Below are positions 45,801-53,772 of a DNA stretch of 64,000 bases, piece after piece (within the stretch, counting starts at the first letter, position 1; every line of letters begins with the position of its first letter). The translations under genes were made by a program, and so were the position numbers. Location: assembly GCF_001613405.1 (NCBI RefSeq), contig NZ_BDCH01000014.1, forward strand, positions 434,001-498,000. The letters are read 5' to 3'. This DNA comes from Nocardia crassostreae. Its GTDB lineage: Bacteria > Actinomycetota > Actinomycetes > Mycobacteriales > Mycobacteriaceae. Under the pieces are notes generated by a model, which saw nothing but the letters and a program-made list of their open reading frames with translations, did no database searches and was not told the origin of the DNA.

Positions 45801-48257
45801 CGAGCGCCGTTGCGCGACAACGACTTCGACGCCACGCGGCGGTACTGGTCGCAGCTGCTGGTCTCGGAGACGACCGAGGTGTATCGATCCGAGTATCTGG
45901 CGGTGTCGATCCTCATGCAGGCCGAACGGGACGGCAGCCTCGACGGCCTGCACGCGGCGGTCGCCGACGGCGGGCTGTCCGAACTCGTGCGCAAGGCCGC
46001 GGCCGGGCGCTACGACGAGGGCTATGAACGCGGCGTGCACGATCAGGACGCGACCGCCATCCTGGCGGCCGTGCTGCGCCTGCACGCGAGCGCCGGGCTG
46101 CTGCGGTTCCCCGCCACGGAACGCGCCGCCGCACAGTTGTGGTGGCGCTTCGGTTTCGATGGCCAGGACGGCGCACGCGCGTGGTGGCGGACCCGCGCCG
46201 GATCGCTCTCCCGCGTCCGCGCCATCTTCGGCCGGACACCCGCCGTGGCTCAGATGTGCGCCGAATTGGCTGCGGACATCGCGCAATTCACCGCCCGGAT
46301 CGGTTTCCCGGCCGTCGATACCGAACTGGCCGGGGAGTACCTGTTCGAGGAATTGTGCGCGCCGACACCGAAATTCGTCACCTCGGCCGGAGCCAGGCTG
46401 TTGCTGGACCGATTCCACCGCGCCCTGGGCACGGCCTCGGCGACCGCACGCGCCGAGTTCGAGTCCGACCTCGGCACGCTCGCACAAGCCGGGGCGACTA
46501 TCCCCGCACCGACCGGAATCGCCATGCCCGAACCGGCCGGAGCCACCGCGCCCAAGCCGGTCAACGCCACCGCGCCCGAATCGGTCCGGGCGACGGCACC
46601 CCACAGGGCCGGGGCGAGCGTGGCGCTCGCCGCCCGTTTGCAGCTGGCACAGGCCTGGCTGACGGCCTATCTGGAACAGGCCGACGATGCCGCTGAACTG
46701 GCGGATGATTTGCCCGAGGCGGTCGCGATCGCGCTGTGCGGGCCCGATCTCCCCCGCACCGAGCCCGCCGCCGTCCGGACCGCGTCGGTCCCCGGTCTGC
46801 TGGGCAATCACCCCCGTATCACCCAGCGGGAGTTGACTTTCCGCCTGGACGAGCTGCTGGCGCGCCTGCGCCGCTTCCACTGCGACCGGGTGCCCGGCTT
46901 CCGCGCCTACCTGCGTCGGCGCACCGCGTTGGTGACCGCCGAGCGGGATCGGCTGCGGTTGCCGGAGTACCGGCCCCGGGCATTGAGCGGGTTCGTCCGC
47001 AACCGGCTCCTCGACGAGGTGTATCTGCCGCTCATCGGCGACAATCTGGCCAAACAGCTCGGCACCGTGGGCGATTCGGACCGCACCGACCGTTCCGGAC
47101 TGCTGCTGTTGATCTCGCCACCTGGCTACGGCAAGACCACGCTGATGGAATACGTTGCCGCACGGCTCGGCCTGGTGTTGGTCAAGGTGAACGGCCCCGC
47201 GCTCGGGCATGACGTCACGTCGGTCGATCCGGCGCGGGCCCCCAGCGCCACCGCCCGCCGGGAACTCGAAAAGATCAATTTCGCACTGGAACTCGGCAAC
47301 AACGTGCTGCTCTACCTCGACGACATTCAGCACACCTCACCGGAGCTGCTGCAGAAGTTCATCGCCCTGTGCGACGGGCAACGCCGCATGGAGGGCGTGT
47401 GGGACGGCCGCGCCCGCACCTACGACCTACGCGGCAAACGGTTCGCGGTGTGCATGGCGGGCAATCCCTATACCGAGCAGGGCAAGCGATTCCGCATTCC
47501 GGATATGCTCGCCAACCGCGCCGATGTCTGGAACCTCGGCGATGTGCTCTCCGGCCGTGACGAACTGTTCGCGCTCAGCTACATCGAGAACGCGCTCACC
47601 GCGAATCCCGTGCTCGCACCGCTGTCCTCGCGCGAGCGCGCCGATGTGGAACTGCTGGTGCGCATGGCCCGCGGGGACGAGCGAGCCACCGCCGACCGGC
47701 TCGCCCACCCCTACTCGTCGACCGAACTGTCCGAGATCACCGCCGTCCTGCGCATGCTGCTGCGGGTGCAGCAGGTGGTCCTGTCGGTCAATCGCGCCTA
47801 TATCGCCTCGGCCGCGACGGCCGACGCCGCCCGCACCGAACCGCCGTTCCGGCTCCAGGGCTCCTACCGCAATATGAGCGCCCTGGCCGAACGGATCGTG
47901 CCGGTCATGAACGACGACGAGCTCGAAGCCCTCATCGACGACCACTACCTCGGTGAGGCCCAGACCCTCGCCGCCGACGCCGAATCCAATCTGCTCAAAC
48001 TCGCCGAACTGCGCGGCCGTCTGACCGAGCGACAGGCCCGGCGCTGGACCGACGTCACAGCCGCCTACCTCCGCGAGCGGGCCCTCGGCGGCGCCGAGGA
48101 CGACCCCTTGGTCCGCGCCATCGGCGCGCTCGACCTGCTCGGCGACCGCATCGCCGGAATCGAATCCGCGCTGCGCGCATTCGAATCGGCGGATCCCACC
48201 GGCAAACACGGCCGGGCCTTGCCCGCGCCGGGAAGGAACGGAGACAACAATGAGTGA
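42885..48257 (+). CDS. Giant AAA ATPase with DUF3686 domain (DNA-repair-ATPase family)
   Basis: The product has 1790 residues. The N-terminal half contains the DUF3686 region (YEILRARLGAHATELARQAEQLN, then FGYNVFVGM), interrupted at residues 126-190 by a Gly/His/Gln-rich insert. Long helical regions fill the centre. The AAA core is C-terminal: Walker A SPPGYGKTTLMEY at about 1411, Walker B LLYLDDIQHT at about 1475, and a sensor-like AVCMAGNPYTEQGKRFRIPDMLANRADV. GTG 42885 overlaps the flotillin stop. The family is annotated as involved in DNA repair, but the usual genetic partner is a YqiK flotillin, as here. It probably remodels a flotillin-linked membrane complex. Confidence 0.88.
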   Translation: MSTAAQAGPDRRFGGESGDQGPAETALDRGIYEILRARLGAHATELARQAEQLNDRRIEAFGGTEPTLLVTVRVRTANNCVPRDVVALPDGRMVFGYNVFVGMRAETTVADVFAVHRFAPAPADRSGPTGQRGSAMQYDAAKRRGPSGHHGNAGQQGGAGRHGNAGQHSGTGQYGDGRQHGDAGAGGAAEGPPLGIESAYAAGLFDDPRFHRDFAELYRYYSQTRLLQLRRVEGRLLAVFQTGQRTDDIRVLRWQLDADGSIRYLDNRGERDHVFPPSHDFDWIETTRDDQVLGRHPHLSILGEVFVETLGGTLTIKVENNTESGAGVYSEPVEEPLQSLADADVHYARLGPLILLRIRPYNETGWRQLVFNTRTKEAVRLDGLGRSCRRLPEDQGVIFPGGYYLVTGAHKRFDIDVADLEYERTIRAGNGEDVLYAYHARAAGRTLLLPYNIVRTDVANPVACQGYSLFDDGTMAVLRALSEEPARVHPMQVWRTPFASDLHAAPPEGTGPLHRIGNAELVRGIAECLGVARTVDEMRPSARVFEAVIAACTRVADQYPWLGAEDLGDPGAALAALCATAEQVLDEFAKVTVLTARAAAAVDERIATLVRHARAAAHRTAGDWVRLLADLRRAQGHLVTLRDLRYADSDRLDALAATLVESLADTGRRAVEFLGAADSFASYHVELDDLLERAETFASAAEAEPVRQRLAEQTESLRAVTEILDGLDIADATVRTGILAHIGEVLAGVNRVRASAEARRVELVSAEGRAGFAAEFALLGQAVSGALAECRSPTACDDQLARLLATVENLEARFGEIDDFADRLAAKRDDVYEAFTARKQTLLDERSRRAQRLADSAQRMLDSIGRRAAALGSLDEVNTYFAADAMVARLHQAVADLRALGDQVRAEEFDGRLRSARQEAGRALRDRADLYDDGGETIRLGRHRFAVDTRPVELTMIPHDGRMCYAITGTDYRAPLRDNDFDATRRYWSQLLVSETTEVYRSEYLAVSILMQAERDGSLDGLHAAVADGGLSELVRKAAAGRYDEGYERGVHDQDATAILAAVLRLHASAGLLRFPATERAAAQLWWRFGFDGQDGARAWWRTRAGSLSRVRAIFGRTPAVAQMCAELAADIAQFTARIGFPAVDTELAGEYLFEELCAPTPKFVTSAGARLLLDRFHRALGTASATARAEFESDLGTLAQAGATIPAPTGIAMPEPAGATAPKPVNATAPESVRATAPHRAGASVALAARLQLAQAWLTAYLEQADDAAELADDLPEAVAIALCGPDLPRTEPAAVRTASVPGLLGNHPRITQRELTFRLDELLARLRRFHCDRVPGFRAYLRRRTALVTAERDRLRLPEYRPRALSGFVRNRLLDEVYLPLIGDNLAKQLGTVGDSDRTDRSGLLLLISPPGYGKTTLMEYVAARLGLVLVKVNGPALGHDVTSVDPARAPSATARRELEKINFALELGNNVLLYLDDIQHTSPELLQKFIALCDGQRRMEGVWDGRARTYDLRGKRFAVCMAGNPYTEQGKRFRIPDMLANRADVWNLGDVLSGRDELFALSYIENALTANPVLAPLSSRERADVELLVRMARGDERATADRLAHPYSSTELSEITAVLRMLLRVQQVVLSVNRAYIASAATADAARTEPPFRLQGSYRNMSALAERIVPVMNDDELEALIDDHYLGEAQTLAADAESNLLKLAELRGRLTERQARRWTDVTAAYLRERALGGAEDDPLVRAIGALDLLGDRIAGIESALRAFESADPTGKHGRALPAPGRNGDNNE
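43263..43458 (+). repeat. Gly/His/Gln-rich repeat insert in the giant ATPase
   Basis: About 65 codons encode imperfect repeats of the form GxxGQxG or HGNAGQ. The insert splits the DUF3686 region between VHRFAPAP and PPLGIESAYAAGLF. The sequence looks like a recent expansion and is probably disordered. An Ala/Pro repeat of the type ATAPxP also occurs in the same gene at about 46490-46620. Confidence 0.75.
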
Positions 48258-48933
48258 GTCGCGGTTTTCCAATGTCGAGCGCCCGCCGGTGTTTCCGGTG
48301 TGCCTCGTGGTCGATGTATCGGGCTCGATGACAGGTGCGCCGATCGAGGCGGTGAACCATGCACTGCCGGAGCTGCGGGACGCGATTCTGGATGATCCCT
48401 CGACGGGCGAGATCGCCCGCATCGCGCTGGTGACGTTCTCGACCGAGGCGAGCATTGTGCTGCCGTTGTCGAACCTGCGCGAAACTCCCATTCCGATCCT
48501 CCGGGCGGAGGCGCTGACCAATATCGAGGCCGGACTGCGGACGGCACGCTCGGCTGTCGAAACGGGGATCCGGAGTCTGGGCCGAGGTACCCGGTTCTAT
48601 CGGCCGGTGGTGTTCTTCCTCAGTGACGGGGTGAACACCGGCGGCGACTGGTCCGCGGCGTGGCGGGAGCTGACCGACCGGGAGGACAAGTTCGGGGCCG
48701 AAGTGGTGAGCTTCGGCATGGGCGCGGCCGATGAGGCTACGATCAGCCGGATCTCCACCGGGCATGCGTATTTCGCCGCGGAATCCGATCCGGCCACCGC
48801 GGTGCGCGCCATTCTGCGCAGCATTGTCGGCAGCATCAAGTCGACGTCGAGTTCGTTCGGCATGCCCAGCGGCGGTGCGCTGATCATCCCGCCCGCCGAC
48901 GGCCTGACCCGGCTGCCCGAGAATGTCGTCTGA
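48250..48933 (+). CDS. TerY-like von Willebrand A protein
   Basis: The product has 227 residues, a single vWA domain. The MIDAS motif DVSGSM is at about 22-27, the Thr and Asp of the site are in ALTNIEAG and FFLSDGVNTGG, and the end is Gly/Ser-rich. It overlaps the ATPase stop by 8 bases and is followed by a PP2C phosphatase and a kinase. That trio is the TerY-P triad described in Ter-linked stress systems, in which the vWA protein is thought to nucleate a phosphorylation-controlled complex. Confidence 0.9.
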   Translation: MSESRFSNVERPPVFPVCLVVDVSGSMTGAPIEAVNHALPELRDAILDDPSTGEIARIALVTFSTEASIVLPLSNLRETPIPILRAEALTNIEAGLRTARSAVETGIRSLGRGTRFYRPVVFFLSDGVNTGGDWSAAWRELTDREDKFGAEVVSFGMGAADEATISRISTGHAYFAAESDPATAVRAILRSIVGSIKSTSSSFGMPSGGALIIPPADGLTRLPENVV

Positions 48934-49856
48934 TGACCGCTGGCGATCAGCTGCGTGAATCGTCCGGTGCCACAGCGGAGTTGACGGAGTTGCCATCGGA
49001 GGCGCCGCAGGTCGGGCGGCTCGTGACCGAATCCGGGCCGCCACGGCTGCCGGGCACACCGATCGCACTCGCAGGTACCCGCGTCGACGCCGGTGTGCTC
49101 GCGGACCACCGGCTGGCCGCTGCCAGCCTCGTCGGCCGGGCTCACCTCGCCCAGGGCACGTCGGCGCAGGATGCCTACTGTTTCGCATTGGCGCAGGACG
49201 AATCGGCACTGGTGCTCGCCGTGTGCGACGGCGTCGGCAGCAGCCCGCACACCGCTCAGATCGGCGCGGAGTTGCTCGTTCGGCTCTGCTGCGACCGCGC
49301 GGCCGCGATCACCGACGTCGAGGCACGCGCGGACGCTGCGGCAGCACTCGGTGCGGCCGTCGCCGACGCGTGCCGTACCTTGTCGGACTGGCGTGCGCTG
49401 CTGGCGCCGGAGTTGACCGATCGCGAACTGCATTGCGCCGCACTGGTGTGCCGGTTGCCGCGCGACGGCGGAGCGGCCGTTTTCGTCCGCGCGGGCGACT
49501 GCGAGGCCTTCCTGCTGAGCGATGGGGAGTTCGACGCGGTGTTCCCCGAATGCGATACCGGACCGGCCAATGTGGTCCGCGGGGTCCTGCCGTGTCCGGA
49601 TCCGTCGTCCGTGCTCGAATTCGCGCGATGCGAACTAGGCAATGCCGAGGCACTGGTGCTGGCGACCGACGGCCTGGCGGGCGATCTCTTCGACTCGCCG
49701 ACGGTGCGTGACTGGCTGGCCGAGCGCTGGGCCGCACCGTGCGGGACGGCCTGGATGCTGGATTCCCTGCGCTATCGCGCACAGGGGTCACACGACGACC
49801 GCACGGCCCTGGTGACCTGGCTGCCTCCCCGGCCAGAACGGATGCGAGAGCCGTAA
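48933..49856 (+). CDS. PP2C-family Ser/Thr phosphatase
   Basis: The product has 307 residues. The PP2C core has GRAHLAQGTSAQDAYCF, VLAVCDGVGSSPHTAQIGAE with the metal-binding Asp, AAVFVRAGDCEAFLL, LVLATDGLAGDLFDSP and GSHDDRTALVTW with the last metal Asp. The N-terminal 60 residues are polar and variable. The ATG overlaps the vWA stop (TGATG). It should reverse phosphorylation by the adjacent kinase. Confidence 0.92.
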   Translation: MTAGDQLRESSGATAELTELPSEAPQVGRLVTESGPPRLPGTPIALAGTRVDAGVLADHRLAAASLVGRAHLAQGTSAQDAYCFALAQDESALVLAVCDGVGSSPHTAQIGAELLVRLCCDRAAAITDVEARADAAAALGAAVADACRTLSDWRALLAPELTDRELHCAALVCRLPRDGGAAVFVRAGDCEAFLLSDGEFDAVFPECDTGPANVVRGVLPCPDPSSVLEFARCELGNAEALVLATDGLAGDLFDSPTVRDWLAERWAAPCGTAWMLDSLRYRAQGSHDDRTALVTWLPPRPERMREP

Positions 49857-49858
49857 CC

Positions 49859-51480
49859 ATGCCCACTCTGTACGGGAGATCCGGTGCGGCGTACCGCGTC
49901 GAGGACGAGCCGTTCAATACCTCGGGCGGTCAGTCGGAGCTGTTCCGCTGCCGCGACCGGAGAGATCGGGTGCGGGTCTACAAGCGATATCGATCCCCCG
50001 TCACCGATCCCGATCCGATCGACTGGCTGCGCGCGGTCACCGATCGCGGCCGGGCGATCGTCGCCGCCGCCGAGCGCAAGCGCCGCGAGAACGAAACGGC
50101 CGAGAGTTCCATCAACTGGCCGATCGACATCGTCTTCGACAAGGGCGCGGTGGCCGGGGTCGTCCTGCCGTTGATTCCCTCGTCGTTCCTGCGAATCGGC
50201 GGCAAGGCACAGACATTCGACTACCTGTGTCTCGCGTCGGCCGCTCCGCCGCCCGCGGCGGTGCGCGTCGGAGTCCTCATCCGGATCTGCGATATCTTCG
50301 CCGCTCTCGAACGGGCGGGGCTGATTCACGGGGACATCTCGCAGAAGAACATCGTGTGGCGGCAGCATCGCACGCACGCCTATCTCATCGACTGCGACGG
50401 CATCCGACCCCGGAACTCGACCGCCCGGCGCGGCGTCGGCACCGAGGGATGGAAGGACCCGCGCTGGGTCGCGGGGAAGATTCCGGCGCACGATCAGTAC
50501 AGCGACCGCTTCGGGCTGGCGGTGCTCATGTATCGCGGTCTGCTGCTCAACCCGGGCGCACCGGCCCTGGTCGCCGGGCAGTGGCATCGCCCCTCCGGGC
50601 TACCCGCCGACCTCGACCCGCGACTGCGCGCACTGTTCGAGCGCGCCTTCGACGAGCCGTACCAGACCGACCAGCGACCGACCGCCCAGGAATGGCGGGC
50701 GGGGTTGATCGCTGTCTTCCTGACGCCGGACCGCACCGGCTTCCAACGGACACCATTGCGAGTCCTTGCCCGACATGCCGATCAGTTCCGTCCTGCTCCG
50801 GTCACGCCGCAGCGCACCGCGTCGATCGATTCCCGAGCGGGGCGAACGCCTCACACGCCGGGCCCGCCGCTCGTCACCGGAACCGCCAACCCGAGCCGCC
50901 GCCGGGGAGTGACGCTCGCCGCCGTCGCGGGTGTCGTGGTCGGATTGCTCGCTGTGTCCGCGATAGTCGACAGCGCCGACGACGCGAAGACCCGAAGCCC
51001 GAAGCCGACCGCGATCACCGTGGGCCCCTATGACCCGCTGCCCCCGGGCTCTCACCCGAAATGCTCGAGCAGATTCCACGCACCGCGACATCGCTTCCGG
51101 CCCCGCCGGTTCCGGTGGGCACCTGCATCGTGGTCACCGCAACCGGAACCGTCGCCGCCAGCGGCGACTGCGAATCGGCAGGTTTCCCCTATGTGGTCAC
51201 CGCCGGACTGCCCAATACCGCCGCCTGCTCGACCCGTCAGCACACCGTCGCGTACACCGGCACCCGGAATCGCATCTGCATACAACCGAATCTGCTGCCG
51301 CACCAGTGCTACAGCTATCCATCCAATGGGTGGATCACACCCGCCGCCTGTGATCAACCAACCACCGCCCGTCTGACCCTCGCCCTGCCGGGTGGAACCC
51401 CGTGCGCCGAACCGTTCGGCGCCGAATTGACGGCCCCCTCCGGCAATCCACCTCGGACGCTGTGTGTCGCCGCAGCCTGA
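49859..51480 (+). pseudogene. Membrane-anchored protein kinase-like protein with a frameshift after the TM helix
   Basis: The N-terminal kinase-like domain has GGQSELFRC and the Lys in RVYKRY, the catalytic loop HGDISQKNIVWR at about 157, and LIDCDGIRP as the metal loop. It lacks a typical APE segment and resembles TerY-P kinases. A membrane helix follows near 350-370 (TLAAVAGVVVGLLAVSAIV). Near 51040-51060 the frame breaks: the kinase frame becomes random, while the alternative frame gives a Cys-rich outside domain (VGTCIVVTATGTVAASGDCESAG) ending at 51480. Adding one C to the CCCCC run at 51042-51046 joins them. Confidence 0.78.
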
Positions 51481-51515
51481 CTTCGATAGCCATTGCCACA
51501 CGGCATGGGTTGGAC

Positions 51516-51686
51516 ATGACGAAAAGGACAGCCGTACATCGTCTTCGCCGTCTCCCGATACTCGTCGCGGCCGCAGCCCTCACTGCGGCCGGATGAACCG
51601 GCGCTGCGGCGACCAGGCGACGAACCCGGACGAGGCTGGCCCCGCCGATGCCGACCGCGTACCCGATCGGCATCGACAAGACGTGA
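51516..51686 (+). pseudogene. Possible small lipoprotein cut by TGA at its lipobox
   Basis: ATG 51516 starts a typical signal sequence (KRTAVHRLRRLPILVAAAALTAAG), and then TGA at 51594-51596 stands where a lipobox Cys (TGC) would be expected. The frame continues TGAAATRRRTRTRLAPP to a stop at 51686. The gene would be 56 residues. The evidence is the signal-like composition only. Confidence 0.3.
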
Positions 51687-51758
51687 CATCACCGCAACGC
51701 CAGGACTTTTGGACGTAGTCCGCGACGGTGCCGACGATCGGGGCAGCAGACCATGGCG

Positions 51759-52340
51759 CTACTGCATGGCGAAGTGCAGCAGCGCCTGCATATCACCCTG
51801 CTTGATCTTGCCCTTGCGGTCCAGCACCTCCAGCTGCCAGTCCGCGCCGTTACGGAAGGCGCGGCAGATCGCGTTGGCGTTATCGGCACCCAGCAGGGAC
51901 GGCCAGATGTCCGCGACCTGCTGGCTACTGCCACCGCTGGCGTCGTAGACCTTGAACGAGATGTTGTTGGCCTTCTCGAAGGAACTGCCCTTCTTGAACG
52001 CGGCGGCCACGAACACGATCGCGGTGATCGCGCTCGGCACGTTCGCGAAGGTCACGTGCACGGTTTCATCATCACCGGCAGCCGCGCCGGTCTGCTCGTC
52101 ACCGGTGTGGGCCACCGAGCCGTTGCCGAGCGGGTCGAGCGAATCCAGCCCCGCGAACCGCGCCGGATCAGCGCCCTGCATGAGGATCGCGATCAGGTCG
52201 AGGTCGACGCCCTTCTTACGGCGCGCAATACCGAGCAGCCCGCCGCTGGCTCCCGCGGAGGGATCCCAGCTGACCCCGACACTCAACTTGGTGATGCCGA
52301 CGAGATCGGCGGCACCGTCTTCTTTCCTGAGCGTAATCAC
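51759..52340 (-). CDS. TerD-family stress protein 1
   Basis: The product has 193 residues of the TerD domain. It has TKLSVGVSWDPSAG, GVDLDLIAILMQGA, the acidic Ca-binding region GDEQTGAAAGDDETVHVTFANVP, and FKVYDASGG. The N-terminus MITLRKEDGAADLVGI resembles TerZ rather than TerD. Proteins of the family bind calcium and assemble with TerC or phosphorylation modules. It lies tail-to-tail with the kinase operon and starts 58 bp from the next terD stop. Start codon taken from family length. Confidence 0.9.
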   Translation of the reverse strand: MITLRKEDGAADLVGITKLSVGVSWDPSAGASGGLLGIARRKKGVDLDLIAILMQGADPARFAGLDSLDPLGNGSVAHTGDEQTGAAAGDDETVHVTFANVPSAITAIVFVAAAFKKGSSFEKANNISFKVYDASGGSSQQVADIWPSLLGADNANAICRAFRNGADWQLEVLDRKGKIKQGDMQALLHFAMQ

Positions 52341-52397
52341 AGCTCACAACCTACCTAGCGTTCGTATCACGTTGCAGCATTGGTAATTCGGTGTGGG

Positions 52398-52892
52398 TCA
52401 GATGGTGACCCCGAAGTCGCGGGCGATCCCGGTCAGCCCGGACGCGTACCCCTGACCGGTGGCACGGAACTTCCACTCCGCACCATTGCGGTACAGCTCA
52501 CCGAACACCATGGCGGTCTCGGTGGAGGCGTCCTCGGACAGGTCGTAGCGGGCCAGCTCGGTGCCGTTGGCGCGGTCGACCACGCGGATGTAGGCGTTAC
52601 GGACCTGCCCGAAACTCTGCCCACGCGAATCGGCTTCGTAGATCGACACCGGGAACACGATGGCGTCGATGGTGGGCGGGGTGTTGGCCAGGTCGACGTT
52701 GATCACCTCGTCGTCGCCCTCGCCCTCACCGGTGCGGTTGTCGCCGGCGTGCTCGATGGCGCTGGCGTCGAGGTCGAAGTCGGTGCCCGTCGTGGTGCGC
52801 AGATCCCAGCCCAAGCCGACGGCCACCGCCGTCAGGTTCGGAGCCTGCTTGGTCAGCGACACATTGCCGCCCTTGGACAGACTGACGCCCAT
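52398..52892 (-). CDS. TerD-family stress protein 2, with a 27-residue internal deletion
   Basis: The product has 164 residues against 191 for its paralogue at 57107-57682. The two are nearly identical in [32 protein letters not shown] and the C-terminus [15 protein letters not shown]. The segment between DASAI and HTGDN, including KVVSDQHFVFYNN, is missing without a frame change. That segment contributes to the calcium site and a beta hairpin in TerD. Strong site before ATG 52892. The dyad motif lies about 275 bp upstream. Confidence 0.88.
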   Translation of the reverse strand: MGVSLSKGGNVSLTKQAPNLTAVAVGLGWDLRTTTGTDFDLDASAIEHAGDNRTGEGEGDDEVINVDLANTPPTIDAIVFPVSIYEADSRGQSFGQVRNAYIRVVDRANGTELARYDLSEDASTETAMVFGELYRNGAEWKFRATGQGYASGLTGIARDFGVTI

Positions 52893-53210
52893 ACCGATTT
52901 CTCCTATCGATCATCACGGCGGCCGAGCTCCGGCCAGCCGAAAACGCCCGGCTTACACAGGGACAACGCGAGCAGGGCCCAGTCGGAACGGGGGTCGAGG
53001 AAGCTGTGTGCGATCGCATGCTGACCAACCCGGTATCGCCCCTCGAGCCTCATCGGACCGCTTGTCGCCACCTCGCGAACGTACGACCGCCGCAATGGCG
53101 TTCGACATGGAGCGGCCCAAAGTCCCACTGGGACTGTCCATATCGTCCGTGCCGGGCATGAGAAAACACTAGCACGTACCACTGTATGGATTGCCGTGCG
53201 TAGCGAGACC
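52893..53210. other. 318-bp leader region before terD 2
   Basis: No gene is supported here. The region contains a copy of the Ter-locus dyad motif at 53166-53189 and otherwise random short frames. If transcription of terD 2 starts near that motif, the mRNA has an untranslated leader of about 270 nt, as also seems true for the terD copy at 57107-57682. Confidence 0.5.
53166..53189. promoter_or_regulatory. Ter-locus dyad motif, copy A
   Basis: ACACT at 53166-53170, AGCACGTACC spacer, ACTGT at 53181-53185, then ATGG. It matches copies B and C at AGCACG, the last spacer C and ACTGTATGG. One mismatch in the left half-site against a perfect ACAGT/ACTGT inverted repeat. Confidence 0.6.
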
Positions 53211-53654
53211 TCAGATCGGGTTCTCATCTCCGTCGTAGAGGTCGGCGTAGCGTCGCCAGCCGTACAGTGTGAACGCCATACTGGCAGCTACCCCGAGGAT
53301 GGTCGGAACCTTCCGGCGGTGCCAGGCCGCTAGAATGGCTTCGGCGAGAGCGAGAAAGCCTACGGCGTTGACTGCGCTCATAGTTCGGTCCAGCTCGGGA
53401 TGAGCCACCCACCGCTCCTCACCGAGGATGGCCCGGGTAGCAAAGGAATTCCGATCGGCAGGCTCTGGGGTCACGATCGGATTGATCGCGAACCAGATCA
53501 GAACTCCAGCGCCCACGTCCGCCTGTCGAGTCCAGAACGGTGCGACAGCCAGCGGCGTTGTCAGTAGCCGGGTCCAGGCACTGACAGGATGGGCGTGTCG
53601 GGCGAACATCCAGCGACGGAGATACCGTAAACGTTCCACAATCATTCCTACCAC
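53211..53654 (-). CDS. Small membrane protein, DUF6653-like
   Basis: The product has 147 residues. It has WMFARHAHPVSAWTRLLTTPLAVAPFWTR, a hydrophobic helix LIWFAINPIVTPEPADRNSFATRAILGEERW, and two C-terminal helices. The order and the RHA-P-SAWTR motif match what I recall of DUF6653. The start is GTG 53654 or ATG 53645. It sits between the two terD clusters and may not belong to either operon. Function unknown. Confidence 0.7.
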   Translation of the reverse strand: MVGMIVERLRYLRRWMFARHAHPVSAWTRLLTTPLAVAPFWTRQADVGAGVLIWFAINPIVTPEPADRNSFATRAILGEERWVAHPELDRTMSAVNAVGFLALAEAILAAWHRRKVPTILGVAASMAFTLYGWRRYADLYDGDENPI

Positions 53655-53727
53655 CAGCCGGGCTCGGCGAGGTCAGACTCATCTCCCACACATGGTTCGC
53701 CGATTCGGGGAGCCAGCGCATTGCGAT

Positions 53728-53764
53728 TCCTGATCGCTGAAGCTGTCGGCCTCAGCGATCAGGA
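53728..53764 (-). terminator. Perfect 13-bp hairpin after the CNNM operon
   Basis: TCCTGATCGCTGA at 53728-53740 pairs perfectly with TCAGCGATCAGGA at 53752-53764 around an 11-nt loop. It begins 9 bp after the stop of the second CNNM gene (minus strand). There is no T-run, but the stability and position fit a terminator. Confidence 0.65.
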
Positions 53765-53772
53765 GCTGGGCG

